15,062 nt of DNA from DATJPY01 sp035506135. GTDB lineage: Bacteria > Myxococcota_A > UBA9160 > PR03. The translations under genes were made by a program, and so were the position numbers. The notes under the pieces are model-generated. The model was not told where the DNA came from and made no database searches. It was given only the letters and a program-made list of their open reading frames with translations. Below, piece by piece: positions 1 through 6,863 of this stretch; the stretch's first letter is position 1; every line of letters starts with the position of its first letter. The stretch covers positions 1 to 15,062 of the forward strand of contig DATJPY010000003.1 in assembly GCA_035506135.1 (NCBI GenBank), written 5' to 3'.

Positions 1-1
1 A

Positions 2-928
2 GAAGAGGGGCTCGCTCCGAAGACCATCGCGAACGCTCTCGGCGTGCTCCGGCGCGTCATCAACCTGGCGATGCGCGAGGGGCGGTGCCCGCGGAACCCG
101 GCGGCGCGGATTGGCGAACTGATGCGGCAGGTCGATCGGCGCCTTTCCACCGAGACGAGAGACGTAGACTATTGGACGCGTGCAGAGGCCGACGCGCTGG
201 TCGGGTTGGCCCGCGACCATGAGCCGCGCTTCGCCCCTGCGCTCGTCTTCGCGTTCTCGACGGGCTGCCGGAAGGGCGAGATCCTGGGGCTTAAGTGGGC
301 TGACGTGGATTTCGATCGGCGCGCGGTGGCGGTCCGACGAGCGATCACGATGCGGCAGCTCACGACGCCGAAGAGCGGCAAGGGACGCTTGGTCGCGATG
401 ACCGAGACGCTGGCCGAGGAGCTCTTCGACCTGCTAGCGATCCGCCGCCGTGAGGCGCTCGCGCGGGGTTGGCCGGAGGTGCCCGAGTGGGTCTTCCCTT
501 CGACCACGGGCACTTCGTGGGACGAGACGAACTTCGCGACGGTCTGGGCTCGCCTGCGGCGCCGTGCGCAAGCCGAGGGCGTGCGTCCCCTCCGCTTCCA
601 CGCGACGCGCCACTCCTGGGCGACCTGGGCACTCCGAGCGGGCAAGAGCGTTCGCTGGGTGGCCCAGCAGCTCGGCCACGCGGACCCGGCCTTCACGCTG
701 CGCGTCTACGCCCACGCGATGCGCGAGGAGGAGAGCGACCTCTCGTTTGCAGAGTCGCTTGGAAGGCAGGCGACCGAGAGCGAGCAAACGTCTCCGAACG
801 TCTCTATCCGTCTCCGGCTTCGCGAGGCCGATTTCGAGACGTGGGCCAAGTATGCGACTTCATTGGTGGGCCGCCCGGGACTCGAACCCGGAACCAACGG
901 GTTAAAAGCCCGCTGCTCTACCAGTTGA
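2..928 (+). CDS. Tyrosine recombinase / integrase of a tRNA-Lys-integrated element (5' end outside window)
   Basis: This is the C-terminal part of a site-specific tyrosine recombinase. The frame is open to the left edge, so the N-terminal arm-binding and part of the core-binding domain lie outside; a GTG at 44 is only an internal codon or a minor start. Counting from that GTG, the catalytic signature is visible: TGCRKGE with Arg76, a beta-hairpin Lys near 110-113 (TPKSGKGR), HATRH with His186 and Arg189, LGH with His212, and the nucleophile Tyr222 in RVYAH. In the second box, ATR replaces the commoner DLR. The last ~20 residues are read from the antisense strand of the tRNA-Lys gene and the stop (926-928) lies in its D-arm region, which marks this as the int of a tRNA-targeted element extending leftward. 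Third codon positions look less G/C-biased than downstream, consistent with transfer. Family certain; element type (phage, ICE or island) unknown. Confidence 0.93.
   Translation, partial: EEGLAPKTIANALGVLRRVINLAMREGRCPRNPAARIGELMRQVDRRLSTETRDVDYWTRAEADALVGLARDHEPRFAPALVFAFSTGCRKGEILGLKWADVDFDRRAVAVRRAITMRQLTTPKSGKGRLVAMTETLAEELFDLLAIRRREALARGWPEVPEWVFPSTTGTSWDETNFATVWARLRRRAQAEGVRPLRFHATRHSWATWALRAGKSVRWVAQQLGHADPAFTLRVYAHAMREEESDLSFAESLGRQATESEQTSPNVSIRLRLREADFETWAKYATSLVGRPGLEPGTNGLKARCSTS
787..816. repeat. Three tandem 10-bp units next to the attachment site
   Basis: Three consecutive 10-bp units (787-796, 797-806, 807-816) each carry CGTCTC at the same register (789, 799, 809); the consensus is about AACGTCTCCG. 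An inverted copy, GAGACG, sits at 836-841. The last unit together with 815-840 can also fold as a stem-loop (GTCTC 810-814 with GAGAC 836-840, around CGGC/GCCG arms). The repeats lie inside the int reading frame, about 50 bp before the tRNA 3' end. Their one-helical-turn spacing is what recombinase accessory or excisionase sites look like, but this function is inference and chance codon repetition is possible. Confidence 0.4.
864..905. other. Probable element attachment site (att) in the 3' half of tRNA-Lys
   Basis: The integrase gene points into the 3' end of the tRNA, and its reading frame continues through the tRNA. Integrases of this family commonly use the anticodon-to-3' half of a tRNA as the crossover core. 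The core is therefore placed between the CCA end and the anticodon arm. The exact core and the second copy cannot be seen, because the other end of the element is outside the window to the left. The boundary given is an estimate. Confidence 0.55.
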
Positions 929-939
929 GCTAGCGGCCC
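864..939 (-). tRNA. tRNA-Lys(UUU), CCA encoded
   Basis: Read on the minus strand, 76 nt fold as a standard cloverleaf. The acceptor stem is GGGCCGC (933-939) with GCGGCCC (868-874), then discriminator A (867) and an encoded CCA (864-866). The D arm has GCTC/GAGC. The anticodon stem GCGGG/CCCGT encloses the loop CTTTTAA, giving anticodon UUU (lysine). A 5-nt variable loop and the T arm CCGGG-TTCGAGT-CCCGG complete it. The gene is intact because the integrated element rebuilds the 3' end. The AAA+ regulator begins about 80 bp upstream on the other strand, so any tRNA promoter must lie within or near 940-1016; none was recognised. Confidence 0.96.
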
Positions 940-1016
940 ACGCGGCGCGCAAGGCTAGCCGATGACCGTGCTTGGCTGCGGCGGGTCGCGGCCGAGGAGC
1001 CAGCGCTTGCGGCGGG

Positions 1017-2135
1017 ATGGCTCGCGGGGCGTGGAGGCAGCCGCACGGGTGGCGTCCGGCCGGCCCGCTTCTTGCCTTCGGGCCGGGCGTGGCCTGTGCG
1101 ACCGCCCTGCCCTCCCGACCTCACGGCCTCGCGGCGATCCTCGGCGAGTCGCCGGCGATCCGGAGGCTGCGCGACGAGATCGCGCGGCTCGCGGCCGGGC
1201 CGTGGCGCTGCGCGCTGGTGGTCGGAGAGACGGGGACCGGGAAGGAGCTGGTGCCGGCGGCTCTCGCCGAGCGGTCGGCGCTGCGCAGCCGACACGTCGA
1301 CGTGTTCAACTGTCCCGCCGTGCCCGCCGACCACCTCGAGAGCGAGCTCTTCGGCACCGCACGGGGCGCGTATCCCGGCTCGGTGGACCGCCCGGGCGCG
1401 GCCGAGCGCGCCGCCGGCGGCATCCTCTTCCTCGACGAGGTGGCGTCGATGCCGCCCGCGCACCAGGCGAAGGTCCTGCGCTGGGTCGAGAGCGGCCAGG
1501 CGCGCCGGCTCGGGGCGACGCGTGCCTTCGCGAGCGACGCGGCGATCGTCGCGGCGGTCAACGCAGAGCCACGCATCCTGGTGGAGCGCGGCCTGCTGCG
1601 CGCGGACCTCTACTACCGCCTGGTGCAGGACGCGCTGCTGCGGGTGCCGCCGCTGCGCGAGCGGATGGAAGACCTTGCGCTGCTGACGGGCGCGTTCGCG
1701 GCGGAGCTCCCAGGCGCGCCGGAGGTCGAGCCCGCGGCCGTGGCGCGCCTCGCGCGTCACGCGTGGCCGGGCAACGTGCGCGAGCTGCGCGCGGTGGTGC
1801 GCAGCGCAGCGCGGCGCGCGGCGGGCCCCGTGATCGGCGCGGCCGCGATCGACGAAGCCCTCGGCGAGGTCGGCCTCGCCGCCGAGCCCGAGGCTGCGCC
1901 GTTCTCGGAGGCAGGCGATGCGATCCGCGCGCGCATGCTCCTCGAAGCGCTCGCCGCCGCGGGCGGCAACCAGACGCAGGCCGGCATCCGGCTCGGCTTC
2001 GGCGGCGCGCCGCGCGCCGCCGTCGACCTGCGCGCGCGCAAGCTCGCGCACCGCCGTTTCCGCTACTGGTGGGAGCGCCTCGTCGAGGCCGAAACCGCGG
2101 CGGCTAGCCCTGCCCCTTCGGCGCCACGTCCTTGA
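1017..2135 (+). CDS. Sigma-54-activator-type AAA+ regulator with altered GAFTGA loop and no sensor domain
   Basis: A 372-aa protein from ATG 1017; a TTG at 972 in frame would add 15 residues, and neither start has a clear Shine-Dalgarno. It is almost entirely the sigma-54-interaction AAA+ domain: Walker A GETGTGKE (70-77), Walker B GGILFLDE (134-141), a sensor-I-like VAAVNAE (178-184), the RADLYYRL segment (196-203, arginine-finger region) and WPGNVREL (250-257). A Fis-like helix-turn-helix follows (GGNQTQAG, about 316-323, to 342). The loop that normally reads GAFTGA is GAYPGS (117-122), so contact with sigma-54 is doubtful. Only about 35 residues precede the AAA+ domain, so there is no receiver, GAF or PAS domain. 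The last 32 bp overlap the end of mlaC convergently. Likely an ATPase-type DNA-binding regulator that may not activate sigma-54; target unknown. No sign of frameshift. Confidence 0.85.
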   Translation: MARGAWRQPHGWRPAGPLLAFGPGVACATALPSRPHGLAAILGESPAIRRLRDEIARLAAGPWRCALVVGETGTGKELVPAALAERSALRSRHVDVFNCPAVPADHLESELFGTARGAYPGSVDRPGAAERAAGGILFLDEVASMPPAHQAKVLRWVESGQARRLGATRAFASDAAIVAAVNAEPRILVERGLLRADLYYRLVQDALLRVPPLRERMEDLALLTGAFAAELPGAPEVEPAAVARLARHAWPGNVRELRAVVRSAARRAAGPVIGAAAIDEALGEVGLAAEPEAAPFSEAGDAIRARMLLEALAAAGGNQTQAGIRLGFGGAPRAAVDLRARKLAHRRFRYWWERLVEAETAAASPAPSAPRP

Positions 2136-2736
2136 TCTGCTTGTCGCGCAGGCGCTGGATCAACGCGTCGGGGCTCTCGGTGCTCAGGATCTCCTGCGTC
2201 TGCGAGCGGAAGTTCTGCACCAGCGACACGCCCTCGACGATCACGTCGATGCCGCGCCAGCCGTCCTGCAGCTTGCGCATCCGGTAGTCGACCTTGGTGT
2301 CGCCGCTGGCGCCGTGCACCAGCGTCATCACGGTGACGTCGCCCTTCGGCTCGAGCCGCGCATTCTCGACGGTGATCTTCTCGTCGCGAAAGTTGTCGAG
2401 CGTGTCGCGGTAGGTGGTCGAGAGGTGCTTCTTGAAGACCTCGACGAAGTCGGCCTGCTGCTTCGGCGAGAATTTGCTCCAGTTCTGCGCCAGGACCAGC
2501 CGCGAGATCAGCAGGAAGTCGAAGCGCTGGTAGGCGATCTGCTCGACGTCGTCCTTCTTCACCTGCTGCGATAGCGATCCGTCGTGCAGCACGTGCAGCA
2601 CCTGGTCGATGGTGCTCTGCACCACCTGACGCGCCTCGACCTCGGGCGAGGGGACCTCGGCGCGCGCGGACGCCGCGAGCGCGCAGACCGCCCCGAGCAG
2701 GGCCAGCGCGCGAAGCCTCTCACTTCTTCGGCACAT
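2104..2736 (-). CDS. mlaC: MlaC, periplasmic phospholipid-binding carrier (Ttg2D/toluene tolerance family)
   Basis: A 210-aa protein with a signal peptide (MCRRSERLRALALLGAVCAL, cleavage probably after ASARA, about residue 26), so it acts in the periplasm. The mature part has the family pattern: helical N-terminal half, QRFDFLLISR and FVEVFKKHLSTTYRDTL, then the diagnostic end DGWRGIDVIVEGVSLVQNFR (158-177). In the Mla pathway MlaC shuttles phospholipid between outer-membrane MlaA and the inner-membrane MlaFED complex. The start at 2736 is chosen because GGAGGAG lies 10 nt upstream and the signal peptide begins there; a longer upstream frame would run through mlaA. It overlaps the mlaA end by 17 bp and is the last gene of the run. 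The 3' end overlaps the convergent AAA+ gene. Confidence 0.94.
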   Translation of the reverse strand: MCRRSERLRALALLGAVCALAASARAEVPSPEVEARQVVQSTIDQVLHVLHDGSLSQQVKKDDVEQIAYQRFDFLLISRLVLAQNWSKFSPKQQADFVEVFKKHLSTTYRDTLDNFRDEKITVENARLEPKGDVTVMTLVHGASGDTKVDYRMRKLQDGWRGIDVIVEGVSLVQNFRSQTQEILSTESPDALIQRLRDKQIKDVAPKGQG

Positions 2737-3514
2737 CGGTCTTCGGCTCCTCCGGCAGGTCGTAGTCGACGGGCGCGCCGTAGAGATCGTAGACCCCCAC
2801 CCCGGCCTGCGCCGGGGTCTCGGCACCGCGCACCGCGGCCGCGCGGCGCTGGACATAGGCATCGCGCACGAACACGTAGAAATCCAGGGCGGTGCGGCGG
2901 GCGTTCTCGATCTGCTTGTCCGCCAGGGCTCGGGAGTTGACGACGTTCAGGGTCCCCGTCGCGTAGGGCAGCCAGAACGGCGGCAGCCACGAGAGCGGAT
3001 TCAGCAGGGCGTCGCCGACCAGGCCGACCGCGTCGCGGGGTGACGAAGGTCCGACGAGCGGGATCACCCAGTACGGGCCCGGCGGGATCCCCCAGCGTCC
3101 GAACATGATGCCGATGTCCGACTCGTAGCGCGGGAGCCCGATGTCGGTCGCGGGATCGAAGAGGCCCGCGATCCCGAACGTCGAGTTGACCAGGAAGCGG
3201 CCGGTCTCTGTGAGCGCGTGCATGGCCTCGCCCTGGCCGACGCTCGAGACGAGGCGCGACGGAAACCGGATGTTGAAGAAGAAGCGCCCCACCGCGTCGC
3301 GCACGGGCTGGGGCGTGATGAAGATCCAGCCGTGTGCGACGGGCGCCAGCACGTAGTCGTCGACCTTCATGTTGAACGCGAACACCGGCCGATTCCACGA
3401 CTGCCACGGATCGGGGACGCCGCCGCCGGCCGGAGGCTGCGTCGAGGCGCAGGCGGTGGCCAGCAGGGCGGCGGTTGCGATCGCGGCGGCGCTGCCCAGC
3501 GGAGCTCTCCTCAT
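2720..3514 (-). CDS. mlaA: MlaA/VacJ, outer-membrane lipoprotein of the Mla system
   Basis: A 264-aa lipoprotein precursor. The N-terminus is a short lipoprotein signal with a lipobox-like LATAC and the acylated Cys at 22. The MlaA signature DPWQSWNRPVFAFN follows at 35-48; further family blocks are GRFLVNSTFGIAGLFDPA (105-122), WGIPPGPYWVIPLVGPSSPRD (141-161) and an aromatic-rich stretch near 175-190. MlaA removes misplaced phospholipids from the outer leaflet of the outer membrane and hands them to MlaC. The acidic, Pro/Lys-rich C-terminal tail (DLPEEPKTDVPKK) is not conserved in the family. It overlaps mlaD by 4 bp (ATGA at 3511-3514) and mlaC by 17 bp; GGGGAG at 3523-3528 is its likely ribosome binding site. 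In E. coli mlaA (vacJ) is unlinked to mlaFEDCB; here it sits between mlaD and mlaC. Confidence 0.95.
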   Translation of the reverse strand: MRRAPLGSAAAIATAALLATACASTQPPAGGGVPDPWQSWNRPVFAFNMKVDDYVLAPVAHGWIFITPQPVRDAVGRFFFNIRFPSRLVSSVGQGEAMHALTETGRFLVNSTFGIAGLFDPATDIGLPRYESDIGIMFGRWGIPPGPYWVIPLVGPSSPRDAVGLVGDALLNPLSWLPPFWLPYATGTLNVVNSRALADKQIENARRTALDFYVFVRDAYVQRRAAAVRGAETPAQAGVGVYDLYGAPVDYDLPEEPKTDVPKK

Positions 3515-3975
3515 TTCTTCGACTCCCCGCTGCCGAGGTTCTGGATCAGCTTGCCGATCAGCCGCTCCAGGATCACCGCGCTCTGGGTGAACTGGATCTG
3601 GTCGCCCGCCTTCAGCGTCTCGGTGTCGCCGCCGGGCTCGAGCGCGATGTACTGGTCGCCGAGCACGCCGGCCGTCAGGATCGAGGCCGAGGTGTCGCTC
3701 GGGAGCTGGAGCCGGCGGTCGACGTCGAGGGTCACGCGCGGGCGGAAGTCCTCGCCGAGCTGGATCGCCTTCACCTGGCCGATCTTGACGCCGCCGATCA
3801 CGACCTTGGCGCGGTTCTTCAAGCTGCCGACCTCGTCGAACCTCGCCTGGAGCTCGAGCCCGCCGGGCCCCCGGTAGGAGACGCCGCCGACCGAGAGCGA
3901 CAGGTAGGCGATCCCGGCGAGGCCGAGCAGCACGAAGAGCCCTACCCAGAGATCCCGTCTCGGCTCGTCGCGCAT
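3511..3975 (-). CDS. mlaD: MlaD, inner-membrane MCE-domain lipid transport protein
   Basis: A 154-aa protein with one N-terminal membrane helix (about 9-29, LWVGLFVLLGLAGIAYLSLS) and a single periplasmic MCE domain (about 38-110). The domain shows the family pattern: ARFDEVGSLKNRAKVVIGGV, KIGQVKAIQL, and SILTAGVLGDQYIALEPGG (98-116). MlaD forms a hexameric ring on the MlaFE transporter through which phospholipid passes to or from MlaC. The length fits a single-domain MlaD rather than the multi-domain PqiB or YebT. The gene is 1 bp after mlaE and overlaps mlaA by 4 bp; a G-run (GGGGGG) about 6 nt upstream could bind the ribosome. Confidence 0.95.
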   Translation of the reverse strand: MRDEPRRDLWVGLFVLLGLAGIAYLSLSVGGVSYRGPGGLELQARFDEVGSLKNRAKVVIGGVKIGQVKAIQLGEDFRPRVTLDVDRRLQLPSDTSASILTAGVLGDQYIALEPGGDTETLKAGDQIQFTQSAVILERLIGKLIQNLGSGESKK

Positions 3976-3976
3976 C

Positions 3977-4759
3977 CTACACCCCCCATAGTGCCGTGAT
4001 CAGGTAGTCGACGATCAGCGTCGACACCGAGGCGATGACGACCGTGGACGTCGCGGCCGCGCTGACACCGGCCGAGGTCGGCCTCGCGGTGAAGCCCCGG
4101 TAGGTTGCGATCAGGCCGACCAGCACGCCGAACACCCCCCCCTTGATCAGGCCGCCGAGCACGTCGTCGGTGAACTCGACGGCGTCCTCCAGGGTGGAGA
4201 GGTAGGCGCCGCCGTCGCCCCCCAGCACCACCACGCCGATCACGTACCCCCCGAGGATCCCGAACAGGACGAAGAGCGTCGAGAGGAGCGGCATCGAGAG
4301 GATCATCGCGAAGGCCTTGGGGGCCACCACGAAGTCGAGCGGGTCGACCGACATCATGCGCAGGCCGTCGAGCTGCTCCGTGACCACCATGGTCGCGATC
4401 TCGGCCGCCATCGCCGAGCCCGCCCGGCCGGCGACCAGGAGCGACGTCAGGACCGGGCCGAGCTCGCGGATCAGCGCGAGGCCGACCACCGCGCCGAGCT
4501 GCTGGTCGGCCCCGAAGCGGGCGAGCGTGTTGTGGCCCTGGAGGGCGAGGACCATGCCCACGGCGAAGCCCGAGACGCACACGATCAGGAGCGAGAGCAC
4601 CCCGGTGTCGTAGATCTCCGCCACGAGCCGGCGGAAGCGCAGCGGCGGGCGGCGCCCGGCGTCGGCGACGGCGACGGAGAACACCGAGAAGCGGCCGAGG
4701 TCGCGCACCGCGCCCACCGTCCGCGCCCCGAGCATCTCGATCGCCCCGGCCGGGGTCAT
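3977..4759 (-). CDS. mlaE: MlaE, ABC lipid transporter permease
   Basis: A 260-aa polytopic membrane protein of the MlaE family. An amphipathic N-terminal region (1-50) is followed by hydrophobic segments at about 52-74, 88-108, 145-178 and 205-258. The conserved cytoplasmic block VVTEQLDGLRMMSVDPLDF (124-142) corresponds to the EE-x-DAL-x-x-M-x-x-DP motif that docks on MlaF. It forms the inner-membrane pore for phospholipid in MlaFED. There is no N-terminal STAS domain, a fusion present in some relatives, and no separate mlaB in the window. ATGA overlap with mlaF at 4756-4759 implies translational coupling; mlaD follows after 1 bp. Confidence 0.95.
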   Translation of the reverse strand: MTPAGAIEMLGARTVGAVRDLGRFSVFSVAVADAGRRPPLRFRRLVAEIYDTGVLSLLIVCVSGFAVGMVLALQGHNTLARFGADQQLGAVVGLALIRELGPVLTSLLVAGRAGSAMAAEIATMVVTEQLDGLRMMSVDPLDFVVAPKAFAMILSMPLLSTLFVLFGILGGYVIGVVVLGGDGGAYLSTLEDAVEFTDDVLGGLIKGGVFGVLVGLIATYRGFTARPTSAGVSAAATSTVVIASVSTLIVDYLITALWGV

Positions 4760-5562
4760 GAGCGGGACGCTCCGGGCGGCGGCTCCTCGGAGAAGAACTC
4801 CACCACGCGCGGGTCCGGGCCTCGGACCAGCTCGCGCGGCGCCCCCTCCACGGCCTCGCCCTCGAGCAGCATCACCAGGTGGTCAGCGATGCGCAGCGTC
4901 GACTGCGTGTGATGCGAGGTGATGATCATGGTCGCCCCCACCCTCGCGTTGACCCGTAGCAAAAGATCCTCGACACGGCGCACGGTCGGCGGGTCGAGGC
5001 CGGAGAAGGGCTCGTCGCACAGCAGGATGTCGGGCCTCTCGATCAGCGCGCGGGCCAGCCCGGCGCGCTTCACCATGCCGCCCGAGAGCTCGCCCGGCAG
5101 CAGGTCGTCGACGCCTTCGAGCCCCACCGCATCGAACACGCGCTCCACCTCGCCGCGGATCTCGTCCTCGGACAGGCGCGAGTGCTCGCGCAGCGGCAGC
5201 GCGACGTTGTCGTAGAGCGAGAGCGTGTCGAGCAGCGCGCCGAACTGGAAGAGCATGCCGACCCGCCGCCGGTAGGCGCGCACGTCGGCGTCGGACATCC
5301 GCACCAGCTCGCCGGCGCCGTCGACCCGGATCTCGCCGCGGTCGGGGCGGATCAGGCACGCGATCATCCTCAGGAGCGTCGTCTTGCCGCCGCCGCTCGC
5401 GGCGGCCACCACGCTGATGCGGGCCTTCGGGAAGCCGCACGAGACGCCGCGGAAGATCGCGCGCCCGCCGCGCGAATACTCGAGCTCGCGCGCTTCGATC
5501 TGCAGCGCGCCGGGGGAGCCGGGCGCGGCGTCGGCGGCGGGCGCTCGCATCTCCACCGTCAC
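4756..5562 (-). CDS. mlaF: MlaF, ABC transporter ATPase of the Mla lipid system
   Basis: A 268-aa ABC ATPase that powers MlaE. Visible motifs are a Walker A reading AASGGGKT (54-61), the Q-loop MLFQFGALLDTLSLYDNV (103-120) typical of MlaF, the signature LSGGMVKRAGLARAL (159-173), Walker B DILLCDEP (178-185), D-loop SGLDP and the switch His in TSHHTQ (215-220). The first glycine of the P-loop is alanine (E. coli MlaF has GPSGIGKT). The start is GTG 5562, with ATG 5550 as an alternative; neither has a well-spaced Shine-Dalgarno, so coupling to purA, 3 bp upstream, is likely. The C-terminal tail (FFSEEPPPGASRS) is short, without an added domain. Confidence 0.95.
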   Translation of the reverse strand: MTVEMRAPAADAAPGSPGALQIEARELEYSRGGRAIFRGVSCGFPKARISVVAAASGGGKTTLLRMIACLIRPDRGEIRVDGAGELVRMSDADVRAYRRRVGMLFQFGALLDTLSLYDNVALPLREHSRLSEDEIRGEVERVFDAVGLEGVDDLLPGELSGGMVKRAGLARALIERPDILLCDEPFSGLDPPTVRRVEDLLLRVNARVGATMIITSHHTQSTLRIADHLVMLLEGEAVEGAPRELVRGPDPRVVEFFSEEPPPGASRS

Positions 5563-5565
5563 GCC

Positions 5566-6861
<1,296 letters not shown>

Positions 6862-6863
6862 CG

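Noticed and set aside
815..830. Stem-loop CGGCTTCGCGAGGCCG as a tRNA-Lys terminator
   Set aside because: No T-tract follows in the tRNA direction, and the arms fit ordinary int codons.
450..905. Plus-strand frame ending in WWAARDSNPEPTG
   Set aside because: This tail is the well-known translation of an antisense tRNA 3' end; the rest is a shadow frame of int.
930..2051. Long minus-strand open frame opposite the AAA+ regulator, starting next to the tRNA
   Set aside because: The plus-strand frame contains ordered Walker A, Walker B and WPGNVREL motifs; the minus frame has none.
1..2135. A defence or cargo system adjacent to the integrase
   Set aside because: The integrase faces the tRNA, so element cargo lies left of the window; the genes to the right are ordinary chromosomal ones and not part of the element.
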